Of a DNA stretch of 23,707 nt, positions 7,342 through 14,431 are shown piece after piece (position 1 is the stretch's first letter; each line of letters begins with the position of its first letter). Location: contig DATKGO010000038.1 of assembly GCA_035510695.1 (NCBI GenBank), forward strand, positions 1 to 23,707, given 5' to 3'. A model generated the notes under the pieces. It had not been told where the DNA came from and did not search any database. It saw nothing but the letters and a program-made list of their open reading frames with translations. The stretch is from DAIDHK01 sp035510695. Its GTDB lineage: Bacteria > Patescibacteriota > Microgenomatia > Levybacterales > UBA12049. The position numbers and the translations under genes were made by a program.

Positions 7342-7878
7342 ATGGATGGAACCACAGGGACAGGCTATAAAAGTTACGGCAGAAGATCTGTCTGGCAATG
7401 GATAGGTCTTTATTTGGTTATTGCCATATTGTTATACGGTGCAATTTATTTTCTTTATTTAAGAAATAATTATAAATATTCATCCAATAATGCAGCAGCG
7501 CCTTATTCCAGTCCTACAACGATGATTAGCCCTTCAACAGCTTCAAGTCCAACCACTTCAGCCAAACAAAAGTTTACGGATTCTCCCAATTATAAATATG
7601 CCTATAAAATCTTTCCCGGTCCGATTTCTGCGGCTTCAAAAGCCGCCATGTCGGGATTTATGATGCAAATAAAAAGTTTAGCCAACGGTTCAACGCAAAT
7701 TAATCTGGTGGCGCAAAAATTAGGCTATACGAGTCAAACATATACTCTGGCTAAAGGAGAGTCACTTTATTTTATTGAGAAATTTTCAGGAGATGATAAT
7801 CCGACGGCCGATATGGATGAAACTGCGGGAGATGATACGGCAGTGGTAGTAGATCAAAACGGAGATATCGTACAGTAA
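7342..7878 (+). CDS. single-pass membrane-anchored protein, 178 aa
   Basis: A short N-terminal tail with basic residues (RR near 14-15) precedes one membrane segment at about residues 21-40. Then comes a Ser/Thr/Pro/Ala-rich linker (about 47-75) and a C-terminal domain of about 100 aa ending in an acidic patch (DDNPTADMDETAGDD). The positive-inside rule places the C-terminal domain outside the cytoplasm. The linker style is typical of surface-exposed CPR proteins. The domain contains a strand-rich LGYTSQTYTLAKGES segment. I do not recognise the family. It is followed by a large inverted repeat and then GAPDH. Confidence 0.75.
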   Translation: MDGTTGTGYKSYGRRSVWQWIGLYLVIAILLYGAIYFLYLRNNYKYSSNNAAAPYSSPTTMISPSTASSPTTSAKQKFTDSPNYKYAYKIFPGPISAASKAAMSGFMMQIKSLANGSTQINLVAQKLGYTSQTYTLAKGESLYFIEKFSGDDNPTADMDETAGDDTAVVVDQNGDIVQ

Positions 7879-7887
7879 AATGAATTT

Positions 7888-7979
7888 TCAAACTCCAAAC
7901 TCCAATAAATGTTCAAGTATTAAATTATCAATTAGTTGAAGCTTTGAACATTGATGTTTCATTGGTGCTTGAAGTTTGA
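7888..7979. repeat. imperfect inverted repeat in the spacer before GAPDH
   Basis: The arms 7888-7916 and 7944-7979 share TCAAACT/AGTTTGA, CCAAT/ATTGG and TGTTCAA/TTGAACA blocks in mirrored order with short mismatched spacers. In RNA this forms one long AT-rich hairpin. It could act as a bidirectional pause or terminator, or be a non-autonomous repeat. Confidence 0.55.
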
Positions 7980-8007
7980 ATTTTGAGACTTCTTTTATAT
8001 TCGCCTC

Positions 8008-8037
8008 TTGCCCAATCATATAAAAATTCTATATACT
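8008..8037 (+). promoter_or_regulatory. promoter of the GAPDH gene
   Basis: TTGCCC (8008-8013) and TATACT (8032-8037) are 18 nt apart, and the ATG at 8044 starts 6 nt after the -10 box. This fits a leaderless transcript and excludes an in-frame TTG at 8008, which is itself the -35 hexamer. Confidence 0.6.
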
Positions 8038-8043
8038 GGATAT

Positions 8044-9093
8044 ATGCTTCGAGTAGCGATAAACGGATACGGAAGAATCGGCAGGATGGCACACCGCATC
8101 ATAATGCAATGGCACAGTGACGAGATGGAAGTGGTGGTCATTAATGCCGGATCTTCAACCGATCTTAAAGGTTGGATGTATCTGCTCAAATATGACACTG
8201 TTTATGGCCCAATTGACGCGGAGATGTCGGTTAACCCCAATTCGGATGAAAGTAAGAAAGATTTTTTGGGGACATTAACCATTGCCGGTAAGCCGATTGC
8301 TGTTTATTCGCAAAAAGATCCCTCACTTCTGCCTTGGAAAGATTTAAATATCGATGTCGTGATTGAGTCAACCGGACATTTTACCACGACTGAGAAAATG
8401 CAAACTCATATTACTGCCGGTGCAAAAACAGTGGTTCTTTCTGCACCTGCTAAAGATGATACACCGACTTTTGTGATTGGCGTAAATGACGACAAATACC
8501 AGGGAGAAAAAATAGTCAATAATGCTTCCTGCACGACTAATTGCATCGCGCCGGTGGCCAAAATTATTCAGGAGCATTTTGGGATTCAAAAAGCCATGAT
8601 GACGACTATTCACAGTTTTACCTCCGATCAGAGATTGCAGGACGGCGGCCATAAGGATTATCGGCGGGCAAGAGCAGCCGGAGAAAATATAATTCCAACT
8701 TCTACGGGGGCCACAATTGCCGCGGCTAAAGCAGTGCCGGAATTGGAAAATAAATTTGCCGGACTTTCGATCAGAGTTCCAGTGCCGGTTGGTTCTCTTG
8801 CTGACTTTACTTTTCTTTTGAGTAAGCAAACGACGGTGGAAGAAGTTAATAATGTTTTGGAGCAGGAAGTACAAAATTCGGCTTATCAAGGAATTTTAGC
8901 CGTTACTCATGATCCGGTAGTTTCCTCGGATATTATCGGTAATTCACATTCATCAATTGTGGATTTGTCGCTGACGCAAGTGGTTGGCGGAGATATGGTA
9001 AAAGTAATTGCCTGGTATGATAATGAATACGGATACGCGAATCGTTTGGTAGAAATGTGCGCCTTGGTTGGAAAAGCGGCGCAGAACGCATAG
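8044..9093 (+). CDS. gap: type I glyceraldehyde-3-phosphate dehydrogenase
   Basis: The 349-aa enzyme oxidises glyceraldehyde-3-phosphate with phosphate to 1,3-bisphosphoglycerate in glycolysis. The Rossmann motif INGYGRIGRM starts at residue 6. The active site NASCTTNCIAPV carries nucleophile Cys163, with the catalytic His in TTIHSFTSDQ and the C-terminal AWYDNEYGYANR. After beta-2 the sequence reads INAGSS where NAD-specific enzymes have an Asp (INDx), as in the NADP-using GapB branch, so NADP use is possible. The start at 8044 gives the standard N-terminus. The gene has its own promoter and terminator and appears monocistronic. Confidence 0.97.
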   Translation: MLRVAINGYGRIGRMAHRIIMQWHSDEMEVVVINAGSSTDLKGWMYLLKYDTVYGPIDAEMSVNPNSDESKKDFLGTLTIAGKPIAVYSQKDPSLLPWKDLNIDVVIESTGHFTTTEKMQTHITAGAKTVVLSAPAKDDTPTFVIGVNDDKYQGEKIVNNASCTTNCIAPVAKIIQEHFGIQKAMMTTIHSFTSDQRLQDGGHKDYRRARAAGENIIPTSTGATIAAAKAVPELENKFAGLSIRVPVPVGSLADFTFLLSKQTTVEEVNNVLEQEVQNSAYQGILAVTHDPVVSSDIIGNSHSSIVDLSLTQVVGGDMVKVIAWYDNEYGYANRLVEMCALVGKAAQNA

Positions 9094-9104
9094 ATATTTA
9101 GTAG

Positions 9105-9147
9105 ACGAATAATGTCAGTCTTTAATGATTACATTATTCGTTTTTTT
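9105..9147 (+). terminator. rho-independent terminator after GAPDH
   Basis: ACGAATAATGT (9105-9115) pairs perfectly with ACATTATTCGT (9131-9141) around a 15-nt loop and runs into seven T. It begins 12 nt after the GAPDH stop. Confidence 0.85.
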
Positions 9148-9150
9148 ATT

Positions 9151-9285
9151 CAAGGAATAGTTACTAGAATAGTGCGACGTTTATTGGCTCGGAATATTCT
9201 TTTTCTCATGCATCCGGCGAAGGAGAGTTTATATTTTTATAGCATCTTTTGTCTCGCCTAGATTCCTTGCGAAAAAGAACATTCC
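9151..9285. repeat. nested imperfect inverted repeats
   Basis: GGAATATTCTTTTTCTC (9191-9207) is complementary to 9269-9285 with two mismatches, and CAAGGAAT (9151-9158) to ATTCCTTG (9262-9269). The two pairings compete for one base. No frame in the segment looks coding. It fills the spacer between the GAPDH terminator and the next gene and resembles a decayed miniature element. Confidence 0.5.
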
Positions 9286-9320
9286 TTCGCTCGCATTAAT
9301 GGTTTGAAAATTTATAAGGT

Positions 9321-9902
9321 ATGGATTTTGCAAATATTAATAACATTACTATTACCGGCAGAATTGCCAGCGGAGCGACGACTTTGGCGCAAAATTTAGC
9401 CAATTTTTTAGAATGGGAATTTTTGGAAGGAGGAAGATACAGCGATGAATTTTTCGCCAAGATTAAGCAAAATGAGATGGAAGTTAATCTCCGGCCAGAC
9501 AAATTGGATCTGGATTTTGATAATTACGTCAAATATTTATTAATGAATGAAAAGCGTTACGTGATTCAGTCGCATCTTTCCGGTTTTATGGCGCAAGGGA
9601 TAGATAATACTTTTAAGATTTTAACTGTTTGTGAAGATAAATTTGGTAATGATAAACCCGAGATTCGCATTGACCGTTTGATTAATCGAAAAAATATTTC
9701 TGCCGAGGAAGCGAGAATGGAGGTTCAAAAACGAGAAGAAGGGAATATTAAAAAATGGAGAAAGCTTTATGTTCCCGATGATCCTGAGTGGGTCTATTGG
9801 GATAAAAAATATTATGATTTGGTGATAAATACCTATGCTTTAAATAAGGATGAGGGTCTGGCTTGCGTTTTGGAGGCAATTGGCTATAATGCAGAGAGAT
9901 AG
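9321..9902 (+). CDS. cytidylate-kinase-like P-loop protein
   Basis: The 193-aa protein has the layout of cytidylate kinase-like NMP kinases. It has an N-terminal P-loop-type sequence (GRIASGATT, residues 13-21), an EFLEGGRYSDEFF segment after helix 1, a RPDKLDLDFD region, VIQSHLSGFMAQG near 90-102, the RIDRLINRK segment, a REEGNIKKWRKLY lid and a YYDLVINTYALN strand. Cytidylate kinases phosphorylate CMP/dCMP. The usual Walker A Lys is replaced by Ala19 (SGATT instead of SGKTT), so activity and substrate are uncertain. The gene follows a repeat-filled spacer, with a poor -10 (TTATAA) directly before the ATG. Confidence 0.85.
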   Translation: MDFANINNITITGRIASGATTLAQNLANFLEWEFLEGGRYSDEFFAKIKQNEMEVNLRPDKLDLDFDNYVKYLLMNEKRYVIQSHLSGFMAQGIDNTFKILTVCEDKFGNDKPEIRIDRLINRKNISAEEARMEVQKREEGNIKKWRKLYVPDDPEWVYWDKKYYDLVINTYALNKDEGLACVLEAIGYNAER

Positions 9903-9912
9903 GACGCGAGGG

Positions 9913-10005
9913 AATTGTTAAATTGTTATCGCTCGCCAAGTCAGACTTGGCTCGCTAATTGTTATATTGTTTTTAACAATTTAATAATTTAGCAATTTAA
10001 CAATT
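9913..10005. repeat. 13-bp inverted repeat enclosing a GC-rich hairpin
   Basis: AATTGTTAAATTG (9913-9925) is exactly complementary to CAATTTAACAATT (9993-10005). Between them CCAAGTC-A-GACTTGG (9936-9950) forms a separate hairpin flanked by CGCTCG and CTCGC. The outer motif also occurs singly at 6774-6785, so it looks like a dispersed intergenic repeat. Its position between two genes could also let it end transcription. Confidence 0.6.
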
Positions 10006-10010
10006 GCATA

Positions 10011-10586
10011 ATGTTGAAAATGAAACAATTAATCATAGCCTTTGCCATATTACTAACATTTGTTTATGCACAGACTGCTTTTGCCCAGCAGCCTTCGTTA
10101 GTGGTTTCAATGCCGCCTGTTTCGGCAACCCCTGTCCCGACAATTGATTATGCTTTGCCTTATCCCGGTCTTTTGGCCGATAATCCGCTTTATCCTTTGA
10201 AGACATTAAGGGATAACATAGTCGGCTGGATGATCAGAGATCCCTTAAAAAAGTCCGCTTTTGATTTATTGCAGGCTGATAAGCGTTTGGAAGGCGGAGC
10301 TTTTCTTATTCAACAGAATCCAAGCAAATTCTCCTTAGCTCTTTCAACTATTTCCAAGGGAGATAATTATTTTTCTCAGGCGGTTGATAAAGTTATTGAA
10401 GCGAAAAAAGAAGGAATGGTTATTGCAGATCTGATGCGTAAATTAAATACCGCCAGTTTAAAGCATGAAGAAGTACTTAAGACTTTAGAAAGTCAAGTCT
10501 CCGGTAATAATAAAGCCGGAATTAAGTTTGAAGAAAAAAGGGTAGCTGATATTCATCAGCAATTAATGCTGCTTTTACCCAAATAA
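10011..10586 (+). CDS. secreted DUF5667 domain-containing protein
   Basis: The 191-aa protein begins with a signal peptide (basic MLKMK, hydrophobic core about 6-20, likely cleavage after AFA near residue 25). A short Pro/Ser/Val linker leads to a DUF5667 domain with its typical opening, PGLLADNPLYPLKTLRD (about 53-69). DPLKKSAFDLLQADKRLEGG and later amphipathic helices follow. The domain is helical and uncharacterised. It is common in secreted or membrane-bound proteins of CPR bacteria and actinobacteria. ATG 10020 is an alternative start that keeps the signal peptide. It appears to stand alone before the nrd operon. Confidence 0.8.
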   Translation: MLKMKQLIIAFAILLTFVYAQTAFAQQPSLVVSMPPVSATPVPTIDYALPYPGLLADNPLYPLKTLRDNIVGWMIRDPLKKSAFDLLQADKRLEGGAFLIQQNPSKFSLALSTISKGDNYFSQAVDKVIEAKKEGMVIADLMRKLNTASLKHEEVLKTLESQVSGNNKAGIKFEEKRVADIHQQLMLLLPK

Positions 10587-10662
10587 TAACTTCTAGTATT
10601 TTTCTTACAATATTATTTAATTTGATTAAAGCTGAATTTACAATTGATATAAATTGATGCAG

Positions 10663-10691
10663 TTGACTCTTTACCCGTAGTGTAATATTCT
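10663..10691 (+). promoter_or_regulatory. promoter of the nrdR-nrdJ operon
   Basis: TTGACT (10663-10668) and TATTCT (10686-10691) are 17 nt apart, giving a leader of about 40 nt before the nrdR ATG at 10739. I looked for the palindromic NrdR box around it and saw no convincing copy. Confidence 0.5.
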
Positions 10692-10738
10692 TTCTTTGGC
10701 GCTAGATAGGGAGCTTGGGAATTTGAAAATTAAAGTAT

Positions 10739-11191
10739 ATGCATTGCCCGTATTGCGGACAGATAAAGTCAGAAGTTGTAGAGACTAGAGACAATGAAGA
10801 CCTTGACATGATCAGGCGCAGAAGGAGTTGTCTGCATTGTGAAAAACGCTTTACAACTTATGAACGGATTGAGAATGTCCATTTGCTGGTAATTAAAAGA
10901 GACGGCAGACGTGAACAATACAGTATTGATAAATTACGTCGGGGAGTGTTAAAATCGTGCGAGAAAACGAAAATTTCAATGGAGCAAATTGACAATTTGG
11001 TGGGAGATGTAACGCGAGAATTGAGAGCCGGAGAAAAAACGGAAATTGAAAGTCGATGTATCGGAGATGCGGTTGCAAAACGGTTGAAAGAATTGGATAA
11101 AGTCGCTTATATTCGTTTCGCCAGTGTTTTTAAACGTTTTGTTGATCCGGAAGATTTTAAAAAAGAAATTAATTTAGCTATTAAAAATTAA
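10739..11191 (+). CDS. nrdR: transcriptional repressor NrdR
   Basis: The 150-aa protein has standard NrdR architecture. An N-terminal zinc ribbon with Cys3, Cys6, Cys31 and Cys34 contains the RRRRSC basic stretch (26-31) used for DNA contact. An ATP-cone follows (about 47-137: VIKRDGRREQYSIDKLRRG, later YIRFASVFKRF). NrdR represses ribonucleotide reductase genes when the ATP-cone senses high dATP/ATP. The gene starts the operon, and nrdJ begins 4 nt after its stop, so repressor and target are translationally linked and autoregulation is likely. Confidence 0.97.
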   Translation: MHCPYCGQIKSEVVETRDNEDLDMIRRRRSCLHCEKRFTTYERIENVHLLVIKRDGRREQYSIDKLRRGVLKSCEKTKISMEQIDNLVGDVTRELRAGEKTEIESRCIGDAVAKRLKELDKVAYIRFASVFKRFVDPEDFKKEINLAIKN

Positions 11192-11195
11192 ACAT

Positions 11196-13673
11196 ATGCA
11201 ACAACTTGACGGCATCAGAGGAAAAGTTTTCTTAGACAGATATGCTCTTCGCGATAAAGAAGGGAATCTGGTCGAACATAATGTGGAAGAAACCTGGCGA
11301 CGGGTAGCCAAAGGCATTGCCCAAAATGAAAAAGCCAAAGACCGTAATCATTGGGAAGAAGAATTCTATAACATAATGACCGACTTCAAGTTCGTCCCCG
11401 GCGGAAGAATCATTTCAGGAGCAGGTACAGGATTTCAGGTAACTTATTTTAATTGTTTTGTTATCCCATCCCCTAAAGATTCCCGGCAAGGTATTTTGAA
11501 AGCACTTGGGCAATTAGTAGAAATTCAGGCGCGCGCAGGTGGTGTCGGTTTGAATCTTTCTTCGCTTCGCCCGAGAGGTGCAAGAGTTAAAAAAGTAAAT
11601 GGTTATTCCTCAGGTCCAATTAATTGGGCAACTCTTTTTTCAGTTGCTACTCATGATATAGTCCAACAAGGCGGTACCAGACGCGGGGCTACAATGATCA
11701 TGCTGCATGACTGGCATCCGGATATTGAAGAGTTTATTACCGTCAAGCAGGATTTGACGAAAATTAACGGCGCAAATTTGTCTGTTTGTGTTTCCGACAG
11801 CTTTATGGAAGCGGTGAAAGCAGATAAAGATTGGGATTTGGTTTATCCCGATACAGCAGATCCTGAATACGATGCAAAATGGGATGGAGAATTGGATCTA
11901 TGGAAAGCTTTAGGGAAAAAAGTTATTGTCTATAAAACTCTCAAAGCCCGCGCTTTGTGGGATTTAATCTGTACGGCTGCCTGGCAATCGGCTGAACCGG
12001 GAATACATTTCTTGGAACGCAGTAATAAGCAAAGTAATACCTGGTATTTTGAGAGATTTGTGGCTACTAACCCGTGTGGAGAACAGCCTTTGAGCGGATG
12101 GGGAGTCTGTAATTTAGGTTCGATGAATTTGGCAGCTTATGTCAAAGATGATGATTTGGCGAATGATAAGCCGGGTTGGTTTGATTACAAACAATTTGCC
12201 ACTGATGCGAAAATTGCCATGCGCTTCATGGATAATGTCATAGACCAGACTTATTATTTCTTCCCGGAGAATGAGAAAGTAGCCAAAGATATTCGCCGTA
12301 CAGGACTAGGCATTATGGGTTTGGGCGACGCATTGATTAAGATGAAGATTCGTTATGGATCCGAAGAATCAATTCCGGTGGTTGAAAAAATGTTCCAGAC
12401 CCTGCGTGACAGCTCATATGAAGCATCTGCGGATTTAGCTGCCGAAAAAGGCTCATTTCCTAAATATGATAAAGAAAAATTTCAACAGGGATATTTCATT
12501 AAGCAATTGCCGAAAAAAATCCGCGAGAAGATCAAGGAACAAGGTATCCGCAATGCAGTTCTGTTAACAATTGCGCCAACCGGCGCCACATCGACGCTAG
12601 CCGGGACATCTTCAGGCTTGGAGCCTATTTATGAATTTGCGTTTAAACGAAAATGGCGTGGTGGAGAAGATATGGTTTATCATCCTTTATATGATGGATG
12701 GAGGATAGCTCATCCTGATGCTGTTAAGCCGGATTATTTCTGCAGTGCGAATGATTTAACACCTTTGGAACATGTGAAAGTTCAGGCAATTGCCCAGCAG
12801 TATATTGATTCCAGTATCTCTAAAACTGTGAATGCTCCAAACACTCATACCGTTGATGACGTGAAGACATTGTATATGTTGGCCTATGATATGAATTTGA
12901 AGGGACTAACCTATATGCGGGATGGCTCAAGACAAGGTACTCTGGAAAGAGTTGACGATAGGAAATCTGCCTCACCTAAAGCTACGGCGGAAGAAGTAAA
13001 ACCAATTATTCCGGTCACTCCGCGGGTTACCAGGCCGATGATGTTGAAAGGTACAACTTATAAAACAGATAGTCCGGTTGGTAAAACCTATATTACCATT
13101 AATCATGATGAAGACAACCAGCCTTTTGAAGTGTTTATTCATAATGGGAAAACAGGATCTGATCTTATGGCTATGGCTGACGCCTTGGCGCGAATGATTT
13201 CCTTTGTTCTTCGACTTTATAGTCCAATTTCCAAGCGTGAACGCATGCGGGATATGATTTCCGAACTTTCCGGAATCGGTGGAGCGAGAAGTATAGGTTT
13301 TGGGGAAAATAGAGTCAGATCATTGCCGGATGCAGTAGCGAAAACTTTGGCCCGACATTGTGACTTTCGGGTTAACGGTAAAGTGGAAGATAAAGCAGTG
13401 ATCGCTGCTGTACAAGCTGTCCCGGTCGCGGATTCAGCTAATGTGACTTCATTAACCAATGGTCATGCCACGAATCATGCAGGTCAACAGGCAATTGATA
13501 TGCCGGAGCAGGAAGAAGTGGTAGCACATCAGTTGGCATTGACACCTGAAGATTTAAATGCGAATCACTCAAATACGAATCTTTTTGATGTGTGTCCACA
13601 ATGTCAGACAGTGAGTTTTGCTTATGAAGAAGGTTGTAAGAAATGTTATAGCTGTGGATACAGCGAATGTTAA
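11196..13673 (+). CDS. nrdJ: adenosylcobalamin-dependent ribonucleotide reductase (class II)
   Basis: The 825-aa cytosolic enzyme reduces ribonucleotides to deoxyribonucleotides using a thiyl radical generated from adenosylcobalamin. Cys87 (in FNCFVIP) and Cys305 (VCNLGSMN) fit the redox pair. Cys294 in NPCGEQ fits the thiyl cysteine, with the 11-residue spacing to Cys305 seen in class II enzymes. The C-terminal tail holds Cys800, 803, 814, 817, 820 and 825, a zinc-ribbon/shuttle region typical of the NrdJ_Z type. A low-complexity linker (about 745-790) precedes it. No N-terminal ATP-cone is evident. nrdR lies directly upstream, and downstream is a cobalamin riboswitch controlling a cobalamin adenosyltransferase, so cofactor supply is encoded next door. 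Confidence 0.97.
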   Translation: MQQLDGIRGKVFLDRYALRDKEGNLVEHNVEETWRRVAKGIAQNEKAKDRNHWEEEFYNIMTDFKFVPGGRIISGAGTGFQVTYFNCFVIPSPKDSRQGILKALGQLVEIQARAGGVGLNLSSLRPRGARVKKVNGYSSGPINWATLFSVATHDIVQQGGTRRGATMIMLHDWHPDIEEFITVKQDLTKINGANLSVCVSDSFMEAVKADKDWDLVYPDTADPEYDAKWDGELDLWKALGKKVIVYKTLKARALWDLICTAAWQSAEPGIHFLERSNKQSNTWYFERFVATNPCGEQPLSGWGVCNLGSMNLAAYVKDDDLANDKPGWFDYKQFATDAKIAMRFMDNVIDQTYYFFPENEKVAKDIRRTGLGIMGLGDALIKMKIRYGSEESIPVVEKMFQTLRDSSYEASADLAAEKGSFPKYDKEKFQQGYFIKQLPKKIREKIKEQGIRNAVLLTIAPTGATSTLAGTSSGLEPIYEFAFKRKWRGGEDMVYHPLYDGWRIAHPDAVKPDYFCSANDLTPLEHVKVQAIAQQYIDSSISKTVNAPNTHTVDDVKTLYMLAYDMNLKGLTYMRDGSRQGTLERVDDRKSASPKATAEEVKPIIPVTPRVTRPMMLKGTTYKTDSPVGKTYITINHDEDNQPFEVFIHNGKTGSDLMAMADALARMISFVLRLYSPISKRERMRDMISELSGIGGARSIGFGENRVRSLPDAVAKTLARHCDFRVNGKVEDKAVIAAVQAVPVADSANVTSLTNGHATNHAGQQAIDMPEQEEVVAHQLALTPEDLNANHSNTNLFDVCPQCQTVSFAYEEGCKKCYSCGYSEC

Positions 13674-13680
13674 TTAAAAA

Positions 13681-13780
13681 AGTATCTAGGCAACTAAGGT
13701 GTAATTCCTTGTCAGTGCCGCTACTGTGAGTCCCTTCGAAGCTTTTAAGCGAAGAGGGATAAGACAGAAAACTAGATATT
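13681..13780 (+). promoter_or_regulatory. cobalamin riboswitch aptamer (compact)
   Basis: The closing stem P1 pairs 13681-13689 with 13772-13780. The conserved core is present as AAGGTGTAATTCCTT (13696-13710) followed by CAGTGCCGCTACTG (13713-13726), matching the cobalamin consensus (GGTG-AA-TCC, then GCC-GC-ACTG). TCCCTTCG (from 13731) pairs with CGAAG(A)GGGA as a further hairpin, and AAGACAG precedes the 3' side of P1. The aptamer is short, without the large peripheral arms of class I, so ligand subtype (adenosyl- versus hydroxo/methylcobalamin) is open. It begins 7 nt after the nrdJ stop and controls the adenosyltransferase downstream. Confidence 0.85.
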
Positions 13781-13789
13781 TTTATTTTT

Positions 13790-13850
13790 CCCGAGCAGGA
13801 TTTTTTTGTTTTTTAAACATATAAATGTCCTCCTCGGGAGGACTTTTTTT
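13790..13850 (+). terminator. riboswitch expression platform: terminator with antiterminator
   Basis: The terminator is GTCCTCC-TCG-GGAGGAC (13827-13843) followed by seven T. The upstream segment CCCGAGCAGGA (13790-13800) is complementary, with one mismatch, to TCCTCCTCGGG (13828-13838) and would dissolve the terminator. The 3' arm of the terminator also contains GGAGG, a Shine-Dalgarno placed 9 nt before GTG 13851 and 15 nt before ATG 13857. The same hairpin could therefore block both transcription and translation. Confidence 0.8.
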
Positions 13851-13856
13851 GTGCTT

Positions 13857-14423
13857 ATGAAAAACAAAGGAAAAATCTATACCAGAACAGGGGACAAAGG
13901 ATTGACGTCTTTACGAGGTGGAATTAGAGTGTTGAAAACCGATGAGCGGGTTGAAGCGTACGGAATGGTGGACGAGTTTGACAGCACAATTGGAGTTGCT
14001 ATAGCTCAAATTAAAGAACAAAGAACAATAAACAATAAACAAAAAGTTGTAAATGAGCTAATTGAAATACAACATGATTTGTTATTGATTGGTTCCACTT
14101 TGGCTAATCCGGAAAATCCGCAGTTGCCGGAACTGAAGAAACGGGTTGAAGCGTTTGAAAAATATATTGACGAAATGACAGAAGAACTTCCCGAGCTGCA
14201 TAATTTTATTCTTCCCGGCGGAGGTCTAGCCGGTGCGGAGTTGCATTTAGCCCGAACCATTTGCCGTAGAGCCGAAAGAAGAGTCGTCGGTTTAGCGCAA
14301 AATCAAGAAATTGATGATAACATCAGGATTTATTTGAATCGTTTATCGGATTTATTATTCACGATGGCGCGCTTTGTCAATCATCTAGAAAAGCAAACCG
14401 AGACGATTTGGAGAAAGGACTAG
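13857..14423 (+). CDS. pduO: PduO-type ATP:cob(I)alamin adenosyltransferase
   Basis: This 188-aa enzyme transfers the adenosyl group of ATP to cob(I)alamin to make adenosylcobalamin. Family motifs are clear: the N-terminal YTRTGDKGLTSLRGG ATP-binding stretch (8-22), RVEAYG-VDEF, FILPGGG, ARTICRRAERRVVG and YLNRLSDLLFTMARF. It acts as a trimer in the cytosol. The likely start is ATG 13857. GTG 13851 (two codons earlier in frame) has better Shine-Dalgarno spacing, while the TTG at 13806 lies before the terminator and is unlikely. Expression is under the cobalamin riboswitch. Its product is the cofactor of NrdJ upstream, so it probably works in salvage of imported cobalamin; no importer is in the window. 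Confidence 0.93.
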   Translation: MKNKGKIYTRTGDKGLTSLRGGIRVLKTDERVEAYGMVDEFDSTIGVAIAQIKEQRTINNKQKVVNELIEIQHDLLLIGSTLANPENPQLPELKKRVEAFEKYIDEMTEELPELHNFILPGGGLAGAELHLARTICRRAERRVVGLAQNQEIDDNIRIYLNRLSDLLFTMARFVNHLEKQTETIWRKD

Positions 14424-14431
14424 GGTTTTTT

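Noticed and set aside
8008..8043. Upstream TTG start for GAPDH
   Set aside because: The TTG is part of the -35 box and the family N-terminus begins at 8044.
10600..10738. NrdR-box palindromes upstream of nrdR
   Set aside because: Only isolated TGTAATAT-like half matches were found, and no paired 16-bp boxes at the usual spacing.
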